Shown here piece by piece: positions 45,946-54,043 of a stretch of DNA of 64,000 nt. This DNA comes from Myxococcus guangdongensis (lineage in GTDB: Bacteria > Myxococcota > Myxococcia > Myxococcales > Myxococcaceae), in contig NZ_JAJVKW010000002.1 in NCBI RefSeq assembly GCF_024198255.1, forward strand, positions 806,001-870,000, read 5' to 3'. The position numbers and the translations under genes are program-made. Under the pieces are notes generated by a model. The model worked only from the letters and a program-made list of their open reading frames with translations. It was not told where the DNA came from and made no database searches. The stretch's first letter is position 1. Each line of letters starts with the position of its first letter.

Positions 45946-48900
45946 TCAGGGAAGCGACACGACGCCCGGCACGGCGCGCTGACCGGGGAGCCCCACGCCC
46001 AGGGTGCCGTGGAAGTTCGTGCCCCAGCTGCGCGCCCGTCCCTCCATGTCGAGGGCCACGGAGAACTCACCACCTCCCGACACCATCCTCGCGCCGGCGA
46101 GGCCCTTCACGGGCGTCGCCTCCCACCGATTGTCGCAGTCGTCCGTACCGAGCTGCCCGTGGGAGTTGCGTCCCCACGTCCACACCTCGTCGCCCACGGC
46201 GAAGGAGTGGTAGGCGCCCGCGCCCAGGCGCTTCACCCCCGAGAGCCCCGGAACAGGCTTCGGGTAGATGCGCGTCGACAGAGTCCCATCGCCCAGCTGG
46301 CCATGGCTGTTGTCGCCCCAGGACCACACCGTCCCATCGGAGCGCAGCGCGAGCGAGTGATAGCCCCCCGCCTGCACGGCGCTCACATCGTCCAGGTCCA
46401 TCACCCTCATGGGGGTCATCCGGTTGGTGGCCGTCCCCTCGCCCAGCTGCCCGTAGGCATTGTTGCCACAGGCCCAGAGCGTCCCGTCGCCGCGCAGCAC
46501 CAGCGAGTGGTGGTCTCCACCCGACACCGCCACCGCGCCGTCGATGTCCACCATGCGCGTGGGCACCGCGCGCGCCACCGCCGTGCCATCACCGAGCTGT
46601 CCGAAGACGTTGTAGCCCCAGCTCCACACGGCGCCGTCCGCGTCCACCGCGAGCGAGTGGTAGCTGCCCGCGGCGATGGCCACCACGTTCTGCAGGCCGA
46701 GCACCTGCACCGGCCGCGTGTGATTCATCGTGGTGCCATCGCCGAGCTGCCCGAAGACGTTGTTGCCCCACGCCCACACCGTCCCGTCCTCGGCCAGCGC
46801 CAGCGTGTGCCACGCGCCCGGAGCGACGTCGCGCACCTTCGTCAGTCCCTCCACCGTGGTGGGCATGGACTGACTCTCCGTGGTGCCATCCCCGAGCTGC
46901 CCGTGGGAGTTGCTGCCCCACGTCTGCACGGAGCCGTCGGCCAGCGCCGCCACGGCGTGCTGATGCCAGGCGCGCACGGTGACCACCGGCGCGAAGTCCT
47001 TCGACGTCGGCAGCTTGACGTCCACGGGCAGCATCCGGGGACCGGACTCCACCTCACCCAGCTGGCCGTACTCGTGGCTGCCCCAGGAGCGCACGCTCTC
47101 GTCGCCCAGCAGCGCCAGCGTGTGCTGCTCACCGGCGACGACCTCCGCCACGTTGGACAGCTCCACCACCGGCACCGGCTTGAAGCGCAGGAAGTGCGTG
47201 CCGTCCCCCAACTGCCCATAGCCGTTGTCACCCCACCCCCACACCGTCCCGTCGAGGCTCATCGCCATCACGTGATGCGCGCCCGCCGCCACCGCCTTGA
47301 TGCCCGCGAGCAGCGACACGGGCTTCGGCGCGCCACGCGACTCGTTGGTGCCGTCACCGAGCTGCCCGCTGGTGTTCGCGCCCCACGCCCACACCGTGCC
47401 GTCGCTCAGCACCGCCAGCGAGTAGGCCAACCCCGCGCTCACGGCCGTCGCCGCCTCCAGCCCCTTCACCCGCATCGGCGTGGCGCTGGACACGGTGCTC
47501 CCATCGCCGAGCTGCCCGCTGTCGTTCGCCCCCCACGCCCACACCACACCGTCCGTGCCCACCGCGAGCGCATGCCCGGCGCCCATCGACATCGAGGCGA
47601 TGTTCGACGGGCTCTTCAATGGCGCTGGCGTGGAGCGGTCCAGACGATTGCCATCGCCCAGCTGCCCACGCTCGTTGGCGCCCCACGTCCACATCGAGCC
47701 ATCCGCGCGCAGCGCCATCGACGCGTCACCGCCCGCGGCCACGGCCACCACGCCCTCCAGGCCACTGACAAGGACAGGAGCGACACGCGGCTTGAGCGAG
47801 CCGTCGCCCAGCTGCCCCCGCGCGTTCGCGCCCCAGGCCCACACGGAGCCATCACACGCGAGCGCCAGGGAGTGCTTCGCGCCCGTCGCCACCGAGCGCG
47901 TGCACGGCAGGCCCTGCACCGAGATGGGCGCCGCGCGATGCGTGGTGGTGCCATCGCCCAGCTGCCCGGACGTGTTCTGTCCCCACGCCAGCACCCCGCC
48001 ATCGGAGCGCACCAGCATCGAGTGCGAGCTGCCCGCCGACAGCCGCCGACCTTGCCCCAGGCCCAGCACCAGGACGGGCTGCGCGCTCCAACCCACCGCG
48101 CCGAGGCCGAGCTGGCCGAAGCGGTTGTAGCCCCACGTCAAGAGCCGCCCATCGCGGCGCACCGCGAGCACGTGCATGTAGTTGGCCCCGAGCACCTTCA
48201 CCTCGGAGAGGCCCGGCACCCCACCGGGCACCACGCGGGACGCGACGCCTCCATCCCCCAGCTGTCCGTAGGTGTTCGCGCCCCAGGAGCGCAGCGTCCC
48301 GTCCTTCAGCACCGCCATCGAGTGGTACTGGCCTCCGGCCACTGACTCCACGCCCGTGAGGCCCGCCGTCTGCACCGGGCGGAAGCGGTCCGTCCACGAG
48401 CCGTCACCGAGCTGGCCGTCCGCGTTGTCGCCCCAGGCCCACACGGTGCCGTCGTCGCGGACCGCCAGCCCGTGCGCCGCGCCCGCCGCGAGCTTCACCA
48501 CGCGCGTCAGCCCCACCACCTGCACCGGCGAGACGCGCTGGGCTCCGGTGCCATCACCGAGCTGCCCCTCGAAGCCATCCCCCCACGCCCACACGGTGCC
48601 GTCCGAGCGCAGCGCCAGCGAGAAGTACGTGCCCGCGGCCACGGCCACCATGCCTGACAGGCCGGGCACCTGCGCCGGCGTGAGGCGGTCCTTCGTGGAG
48701 CCATCGCCGAGCTGCCCCACGCCGTTGTAGCCCCAGGACCACACGGTGCCGTCCGCGCGCAGCGCCAGCACATGACCGCCGCCGGCGGCCAGCGACGTCA
48801 CGCCCTGGAGTCCCGACACCGGCGCGGGGATGGCGCGGTCCCTCGTGGAGCCATCGCCGAGCTGTCCGTTCGCGTTGCGGCCCCAGCTCCACACGGTGCC

Positions 48901-50301
48901 ATCCGAGCGCAGCGCGAGCGAGTGATGCCCGGACGCGGCGACGGAGACCATGGCGGTGAGATTGGACACACGGACGGGCGCGATGCGCTCGGTGAGGGTG
49001 CCATCTCCGAGCTGTCCGTTGGCGTTGCGGCCCCAGCTCCACACCGAGCCATCCGACAGCGTGGCCAGGGAGTGGAAGCTGCCGGACGCGACGGCGGTGA
49101 CACCGGACAGGCGCGTGACGACCTCGGGTGAAAGCAGGCGCTCCGCGCCGCCGTGGCCGAGCTGACCGGACGCGCCACTGCCCCACGTCCACAGCGTGCC
49201 GTCGGCGCGCAGCACCAGCGAGTGCTGCGCCCCCGCGGCCAGCTCCGTCACCGAGCCCAGGCCCTTCGTCTTCACCGGGAAGTTGCTGTCGTTGGTGGTG
49301 CCGTCGCCCAGCTGCCCCTGCGTGTTGCGGCCCCACGCGGCCACGGTGCCGTCATGGAGCAGCACCAGCGAGCCCGCCTCCTGCGCGCTCACGGACCGGA
49401 CGTTCTTCACGTCGAGCACCTGCATCGGCGTGGAGCGGTCCGCCCACGCCCCGTCACCGAGCTGACCGGACCCATTGCTGCCCCAGGCCCACACCGTGCC
49501 GTCCTTGCGCAGCGCGAGCGCGTGATAGAGACCCGCGGCCACGGAGGTGATGCCCTCGAGCGCGAGCACCCGCTTGGGCAACAGGCGCTGGGTGGTGGTG
49601 CCGTCGCCGAGCTGACCGGAGGCGTTCGCGCCCCACGCCCACACGGTGCCGTCCGAGCGCACGGCCAGGGAGAAGTCGAACCCCGCCGCGAGCGCCACCA
49701 CGTCCGTCAGGCCCACCACCTGCGCGGGCGACGGGCCTTGCTGCGTGTGGCCTCGGCCGAGCTGCCCGTAGAAGTTGCTGCCCCAGGCCCACACGGTGCC
49801 GTCCGAGCGCAGCGCGAGCGAGTGGAACTCGCCGGTGGCCACCGACACCACCTCGGAGAGGCCGGGCACCGGGCGAGGCGTGGCGCGGTCGACGAGGGTG
49901 CCGTCGCCGAGCTGCCCGGAGGTGTTGCCACCCCAGGACCACACCGTGCGGTCCGAGCGCAGCGCGAGCGAGTGGACGTTGCCGGCCGAGACGGCGAGCA
50001 CGTCCGTCAGTCCCGACACCTGTCGGGCGACGACGCGCTGGAAGGACATGCTGCCGGAGCCGAGCTGCCCGGACGCATTGCCACCCCAGGCCCACACGGC
50101 GCCGAGCGGGGTGACGTAGAGCGAGTGCTGCCCCCCGGCGGCGACCCGGGACGACGCGGCCTCGAGGGCCTGGGTGCGGGAGGTCCGCGCTTCGGGGAAG
50201 GCCTCGGGAGAGGAGGTGTCCTCACATCCCGTGGCGAGCAGCAGGCCCAGCACCAAGACCAGTGGGAGCGCCGCGCCCACCCTCAGGTTGTCCATCCGCA
50301 T
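45946..50301 (-). CDS. giant RCC1-repeat lipoprotein
   Basis: 1451 aa. Signal peptide ending in lipobox LLLATGC, then a short linker and 28 tandem RCC1 units of about 50 residues, each with SLALRSDGTVWAWGxNxxGQLGDGT. I count 27 GQLG cores plus a last GTLG. Twenty-eight is four times seven, so four seven-bladed propellers are expected. Propellers of this kind mediate protein contacts; exported bacterial RCC1 proteins have no settled role. The start at 50301 is chosen for GGAGG 7 nt upstream. The repetitive DNA invites unequal recombination. Confidence 0.93.
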   Translation of the reverse strand: MRMDNLRVGAALPLVLVLGLLLATGCEDTSSPEAFPEARTSRTQALEAASSRVAAGGQHSLYVTPLGAVWAWGGNASGQLGSGSMSFQRVVARQVSGLTDVLAVSAGNVHSLALRSDRTVWSWGGNTSGQLGDGTLVDRATPRPVPGLSEVVSVATGEFHSLALRSDGTVWAWGSNFYGQLGRGHTQQGPSPAQVVGLTDVVALAAGFDFSLAVRSDGTVWAWGANASGQLGDGTTTQRLLPKRVLALEGITSVAAGLYHALALRKDGTVWAWGSNGSGQLGDGAWADRSTPMQVLDVKNVRSVSAQEAGSLVLLHDGTVAAWGRNTQGQLGDGTTNDSNFPVKTKGLGSVTELAAGAQHSLVLRADGTLWTWGSGASGQLGHGGAERLLSPEVVTRLSGVTAVASGSFHSLATLSDGSVWSWGRNANGQLGDGTLTERIAPVRVSNLTAMVSVAASGHHSLALRSDGTVWSWGRNANGQLGDGSTRDRAIPAPVSGLQGVTSLAAGGGHVLALRADGTVWSWGYNGVGQLGDGSTKDRLTPAQVPGLSGMVAVAAGTYFSLALRSDGTVWAWGDGFEGQLGDGTGAQRVSPVQVVGLTRVVKLAAGAAHGLAVRDDGTVWAWGDNADGQLGDGSWTDRFRPVQTAGLTGVESVAGGQYHSMAVLKDGTLRSWGANTYGQLGDGGVASRVVPGGVPGLSEVKVLGANYMHVLAVRRDGRLLTWGYNRFGQLGLGAVGWSAQPVLVLGLGQGRRLSAGSSHSMLVRSDGGVLAWGQNTSGQLGDGTTTHRAAPISVQGLPCTRSVATGAKHSLALACDGSVWAWGANARGQLGDGSLKPRVAPVLVSGLEGVVAVAAGGDASMALRADGSMWTWGANERGQLGDGNRLDRSTPAPLKSPSNIASMSMGAGHALAVGTDGVVWAWGANDSGQLGDGSTVSSATPMRVKGLEAATAVSAGLAYSLAVLSDGTVWAWGANTSGQLGDGTNESRGAPKPVSLLAGIKAVAAGAHHVMAMSLDGTVWGWGDNGYGQLGDGTHFLRFKPVPVVELSNVAEVVAGEQHTLALLGDESVRSWGSHEYGQLGEVESGPRMLPVDVKLPTSKDFAPVVTVRAWHQHAVAALADGSVQTWGSNSHGQLGDGTTESQSMPTTVEGLTKVRDVAPGAWHTLALAEDGTVWAWGNNVFGQLGDGTTMNHTRPVQVLGLQNVVAIAAGSYHSLAVDADGAVWSWGYNVFGQLGDGTAVARAVPTRMVDIDGAVAVSGGDHHSLVLRGDGTLWACGNNAYGQLGEGTATNRMTPMRVMDLDDVSAVQAGGYHSLALRSDGTVWSWGDNSHGQLGDGTLSTRIYPKPVPGLSGVKRLGAGAYHSFAVGDEVWTWGRNSHGQLGTDDCDNRWEATPVKGLAGARMVSGGGEFSVALDMEGRARSWGTNFHGTLGVGLPGQRAVPGVVSLP

Positions 50302-50541
50302 CACTCAGCCTCCAGCGAGAAGCGGCCGTCCATACATCGTGTCCTTGGGGAATGAGAAGCACGGAGCGTGAGCTTGCTTGCCAGGGCGCGCACGTGACGT
50401 CGCGTCATCGGCCCGCGTCAGGAGGGACCCTGGTGCCTCCCAGGCGGGCAGGCGTGTCGGGCGCACACGCGGTGTGATTCACGCTTCTTCACGGAGGAGC
50501 GCCTTGCGACGCGTCGGGCTCGGGGGAGTATTGGGGGGACC

Positions 50542-51798
50542 ATGGATTCACCGGCGCGCTTCATCGTCTTCGCGGTGCTCACGGGGCTCATCACCGTGGC
50601 CGTCCACATCTACCTGTATCGGCGCCTGTTCGCGGACACGCTGGAGGACGCGAGGTGGCGGCGGGTGGGCATGGGCGTGCTGACGGTGCTGGGCACGTTG
50701 CTGGTGTTGTCCTGGTCCGTGACGCGCTTCCTGCCGATGGACGCGTTGTTCGCGGTGGCCACGGGCGTGTGGATGTGGATGGGCGCGGCGCTGTACCTGC
50801 TGCTCGCGCTGTGGGGCATCGGCGGTGCGCGGGCGCTGGGGCGCCGACTGACGGGCTCGCGCGTGTCGAAGGCGGACACGGGGCGCGTGGTGGCGGGAGG
50901 GGTGCTGGCCGTGATGGAGGGCGCGGGGAGTGGGCTGGAGGTGGAGGTGGCGCCCGCCGAGGTGAACGTGGAGCGGCGGCGGTTCCTCGCGCGGGCCACG
51001 GCGGGCGGCGCGTTGCTCGCGTCGGGAGGGCTGACGGGTTACGGGGCGTGGCGTGCGTTCCACCCGCCGGTGGTGAACGAGGTGGCGGTGAAGCTGCCAG
51101 GGCTGCCGAAGGCATTGGATGGGTTCACCATCGTCCACCTCAGTGACATCCACGTGGGTCCGGTCATCCAGCGTCGGTTCATGGATGAGCTGGTGGCGCG
51201 GTGCAATGACTTGCGTCCGGACCTGGTGGCCATCACCGGAGATTTGGTGGACGGGCAGGTGGCGTCATTGGGGCCCGCGGTGGCGGCGCTGCGGGAGCTC
51301 CGGGCGGGGCACGGGACGTACTTCGTGACGGGGAACCACGAGTACTACTGGGACCAGGATGCGTGGGCGCGGGCGTTGGAGGGAATGGACATCCAGGTGC
51401 TGCGCAATCGCCATGTGAGGATTGGCGACGCGGGGGCGTCCTTCGATTTGGTGGGTGTGGACGACTGGTCCGGCGGGCACACGGGTGTGCGCGGGTATGA
51501 TTTGGAGGCGGCGGTGAAGGGGCGCGAGCCGGAGCGGGCGGCGGTGCTGCTGGCGCACCAGCCCTCGAACTGGCGGGTGGCGGCGCAGGCGGGGATGGGA
51601 TTGCAGTTGTCGGGGCACACGCATGGGGGACAGTTCTTCCCCTTCACGCTCGCGGTGTCCGCCATCTGGGAGCACGACGCGGGACACTTCCAGGAGGAGG
51701 GGAAGCACCTGTATGTCAGCCGTGGAACAGGCTTCTGGGGTCCTCCGCTGCGCGTCGGCGCTCCGCCTGAAATCGTGAAGGTGACGCTGCTGGCCTGA
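50542..51798 (+). CDS. membrane metallophosphoesterase (YkuE/YaeI-like)
   Basis: 418 aa. Three N-terminal membrane helices (residues 6-30, 44-66, 69-95), then a cytoplasmic linker and RRRFLARATAGGALLASGG, a twin-Arg-like segment with a further hydrophobic stretch. The calcineurin-like domain begins near 195 with DIHVG, then GDLVDG, GNHEYY, LAHQPSNW and GHTHGGQ, a complete dimetal site. It ends VKVTLLA. Relatives act on lipid-linked diphosphates. A diverged copy of its last 12 codons lies after the following toxin/immunity pair. Confidence 0.9.
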   Translation: MDSPARFIVFAVLTGLITVAVHIYLYRRLFADTLEDARWRRVGMGVLTVLGTLLVLSWSVTRFLPMDALFAVATGVWMWMGAALYLLLALWGIGGARALGRRLTGSRVSKADTGRVVAGGVLAVMEGAGSGLEVEVAPAEVNVERRRFLARATAGGALLASGGLTGYGAWRAFHPPVVNEVAVKLPGLPKALDGFTIVHLSDIHVGPVIQRRFMDELVARCNDLRPDLVAITGDLVDGQVASLGPAVAALRELRAGHGTYFVTGNHEYYWDQDAWARALEGMDIQVLRNRHVRIGDAGASFDLVGVDDWSGGHTGVRGYDLEAAVKGREPERAAVLLAHQPSNWRVAAQAGMGLQLSGHTHGGQFFPFTLAVSAIWEHDAGHFQEEGKHLYVSRGTGFWGPPLRVGAPPEIVKVTLLA

Positions 51799-51836
51799 CA
51801 AGTCATGACAGACCTGGATGCTAGGTCTGTCTGACC

Positions 51837-52508
51837 ATGCGGACCCGACTCGCCGTCTGCCTTTCGCTGTTCGCCGTCTCCTGGCTGGGCTGCGCCAGCG
51901 TCGCGCCCTCCGTGGCACAAGAGGCCTGGGAGGTCGCGGAGACCGAGTGCGATGCTTCGAGTGAAGACCGGTGCGTCACCCTGCTGTGTCTGGGAGACAC
52001 CTGTGGGTTCTATCCCTGTGAGAGCACGCCCGGCGAAATCGAGCTGACGCGGTTTCCTCCCTCGCGTCCACCTGCCGCCGCGGCGGCTCCGGGCAGTGGA
52101 CCGAGGAGGAACTGGGGAGGCGCGCAGCAGCTCCCCAAGGGCTGGGTGATGACGTTCCCCAACTGGAACGGCGCTCCCTCGCAGGTCATCCCGCCGTCAC
52201 GGCAGCTCCCGAAGGGACGTTGGGAGAAGCACCACATCTTTCCCCAGTCTCGAGACCTGGCGGAGTGGTTCGACCGACAGGGTGTGAAGATCCACCACTA
52301 CACCATGCCCATTCCGCTCCACGTCCACCGACGCATCCATGATGGAGGCGCACGCGGAGGGGCGTGGAATGATGCCTGGCGGGAATTCATGGCAAACAAC
52401 CCAGGCGCTCCTCCAACGGAGATCTTCCGGTTCGCGGGTGAGTTGATCCACCGGTTTGAACTGGTGGGCGGGCCCATTCGACCCTACTACCAGCATCCCG
52501 GGACATGA
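51837..52508 (+). CDS. sitA6: SitA6-like (TIGR02269) polymorphic toxin lipoprotein
   Basis: 223 aa, intact paralogue of the broken gene at 4358. Signal peptide MRTRLAVCLSLFAVSWLGC with a Trp-Leu-Gly-Cys lipobox. The Cys-rich passenger RCVTLLCLGDTCGFYPCE is followed by a Pro/Ala linker and then the toxin domain GWVMTFPNWNGAP ... KHHIFPQ ... VKIHHYTM ... VHRRIHDGG ... AWNDAW. The spaced His and Trp residues are typical of HNH/AHH-type nuclease toxins. SitA toxins move between kin by outer-membrane exchange and kill cells lacking the cognate SitI. Followed 13 nt later by the immunity gene. Confidence 0.85.
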   Translation: MRTRLAVCLSLFAVSWLGCASVAPSVAQEAWEVAETECDASSEDRCVTLLCLGDTCGFYPCESTPGEIELTRFPPSRPPAAAAAPGSGPRRNWGGAQQLPKGWVMTFPNWNGAPSQVIPPSRQLPKGRWEKHHIFPQSRDLAEWFDRQGVKIHHYTMPIPLHVHRRIHDGGARGGAWNDAWREFMANNPGAPPTEIFRFAGELIHRFELVGGPIRPYYQHPGT

Positions 52509-52521
52509 GAGCCTCTCACTC

Positions 52522-53235
52522 ATGACCCGGTACTTTCGGCTGCGCGAGAACAAGGCAACCGTCACGGCGAGCTTCGACGCGAGTCACAAGTGGGGCCTTC
52601 CTGGCGTCCATTGCCCCGCTTGCCAAACCACCTGGGCTACTTCTGGACTCCTGTACCCGGCCGTAGACCTGTCCCAACTGCCGGAGCGCCGTGAGTTCGA
52701 GCAAGCCCGTCCCGAACCCTTCGCCGAATTCGCACGACTCCGAGAGCTGGTGCGCCCTCTCGCGCCACCCAACGCCCTGCTCCTTCCCGGCACGCTGTTC
52801 GGCCCGCTCGTGGGCACCGCGTCCGGAAATTTCGGCGCGTTCACATCCCTGGGCCATCTGCCTTGGGTGGTTCTCAAGGATGCCTTCGAGCGCCTCCAGG
52901 CCGAAGGAGTCCGAGGCCTCCTCGGCGGCCCCACCGAGCTGCGCTTCCGCAAGAAGAACCCACCGGAGCTGCTGGAGCTCCAGCTCGAGCCCCATGGCCA
53001 ACTGCATCCGGACTGTATCCCTCCGGATGTGCCCCCTCCGTGCGGAATGTGTGGCCACAGGTACTTCCGCCTCCCAGATGAGCCCATCCTCGACGCCGCC
53101 TCGTTGCCCTCGGACCTGGACCTGTTCCGCGTGGGCAACTTCGCGACGGTGAGCGTCGTCACCGAGCGCTTCATGGACGCCGTGCAGCGCCTGGAGCTGT
53201 CCGGCCTCACCTTCCACGAGCTGCCCACCCGTTAG
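52522..53235 (+). CDS. sitI6: SitI6-like double-CXXC immunity protein
   Basis: 237 aa from the ATG at 52522. CXXC motifs CPAC (near residue 32) and CGMC (about 180). The C-terminal SLPSDLDLFRVGNFATVSVVTERFMDAVQRLELSGL is shared with the 5019 protein, while the central parts differ, as expected for immunity variants matched to different toxins. No export signal, so it is expected in the cytoplasm with the toxin target. Confidence 0.85.
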   Translation: MTRYFRLRENKATVTASFDASHKWGLPGVHCPACQTTWATSGLLYPAVDLSQLPERREFEQARPEPFAEFARLRELVRPLAPPNALLLPGTLFGPLVGTASGNFGAFTSLGHLPWVVLKDAFERLQAEGVRGLLGGPTELRFRKKNPPELLELQLEPHGQLHPDCIPPDVPPPCGMCGHRYFRLPDEPILDAASLPSDLDLFRVGNFATVSVVTERFMDAVQRLELSGLTFHELPTR

Positions 53236-53270
53236 CGTTCCGCCCGGAATCGTGAAGGTAACGCTGGTGA
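53233..53270 (+). other. remnant copy of the phosphoesterase gene 3' end
   Basis: GCGTTCCGCCCGGAATCGTG and the bases after it match the last codons of the phosphoesterase gene (51759-51793) at 30 of 35 positions. Most differences are at third codon positions, and the readings are VPPGIVKVTLVT versus APPEIVKVTLLA. It has no start or body of its own and runs into the TetR upstream region. It marks the right edge of the inserted toxin/immunity module. Confidence 0.7.
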
Positions 53271-53287
53271 CCCGAGACCCTCGGGGT

Positions 53288-53944
53288 ATGGTTTTCGCCG
53301 CCATGGGCAAGGAACCAGCGAAACGAGAGCTCAAGCAGGAACGCTCCGCGCGCACCCGCGTGGACATCCTCGAAGCGGCCATCACCCTGTTCGCCAAGCG
53401 TGGCTTCCTCGCCACCACCATGGCCGACCTCGCCCGCGCCATCCACATGACGCCCGGCGCCCTGTACTGGCACTTCCCCGCCAAGGAAGACCTGCTCCTC
53501 GCCGCCATCGACGAGCTCCACCAACGCTACGTCATCGCCTTCGGGGACCTCTTCTCCACCTACCGCGAGCTCCCCGCCCGCGAGCAGTTGCTGGCCTTCA
53601 CCCGCCGCACCCACGACTTCCTCGGACAACATCGCGAGTGCGGCATCTTCTTCGGCATGCTCGCCGCCGAGGCCGCCGACTCGAACGAGCGGGTGGCCGA
53701 CGCCATCCGCGAGAAGCTCGCCCTGTACTCACACATCCTGAGCGGCATCCTCCGCCACGGCCAGAAGACCGGTGAGTTCCGCCGCGACTTCGACCCGGTG
53801 ATTGCCGCCCAGGGCATCTACGGTGGCTACATGGGCGCGCTCATGTTCCAGAATCTCTTCCGCTCCACCCTGGACTACGACCCGATGGCCGCCGTGCTCG
53901 ACGGCCTGCTGACCTCCGGCGCCCTCGCACGCAAGGACCCCTGA
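53288..53944 (+). CDS. TetR/AcrR-family transcriptional regulator
   Basis: 218 aa from the ATG at 53288; ATG 53303 is an alternative, and the frame upstream of 53288 (KVTLVTRDPRG) belongs to the phosphoesterase remnant. The HTH RVDILEAAITLFAKRGFLATTMADLARAIHMTPGALYWHFPAKEDLL is canonical. The ligand domain (QLLAFTRRTHDFLGQHRECGIFFGMLAAEA) is not diagnostic. No target operon is apparent beside it. Confidence 0.9.
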   Translation: MVFAAMGKEPAKRELKQERSARTRVDILEAAITLFAKRGFLATTMADLARAIHMTPGALYWHFPAKEDLLLAAIDELHQRYVIAFGDLFSTYRELPAREQLLAFTRRTHDFLGQHRECGIFFGMLAAEAADSNERVADAIREKLALYSHILSGILRHGQKTGEFRRDFDPVIAAQGIYGGYMGALMFQNLFRSTLDYDPMAAVLDGLLTSGALARKDP

Positions 53945-53984
53945 CACCCCCGCGGCACCATCCACCCCGCCCCATGAAACGACT

Positions 53985-54014
53985 CGGGCGGCCCCCGTCT
54001 CCAGGAGCCGCCCG
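53985..54014. terminator. bidirectional hairpin terminator
   Basis: 8-bp perfect stem CGGGCGGC / GCCGCCCG with a 14-nt loop, between the convergent stops at 53944 and 54044. Confidence 0.6.
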
Positions 54015-54043
54015 GACCACGTCCTCAACTCACGCCACCGACC

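Noticed and set aside
45667..48345. 892-aa plus-strand open frame opposite the RCC1 gene
   Set aside because: Regular His/Arg-rich repeats are the mirror of the RCC1 coding repeats, not an independent protein.
46200..50100. Regularly spaced repeats suggesting a CRISPR-like array
   Set aside because: The period is about 150 nt, in frame with RCC1 units, and the sequence between conserved cores is coding and also conserved.
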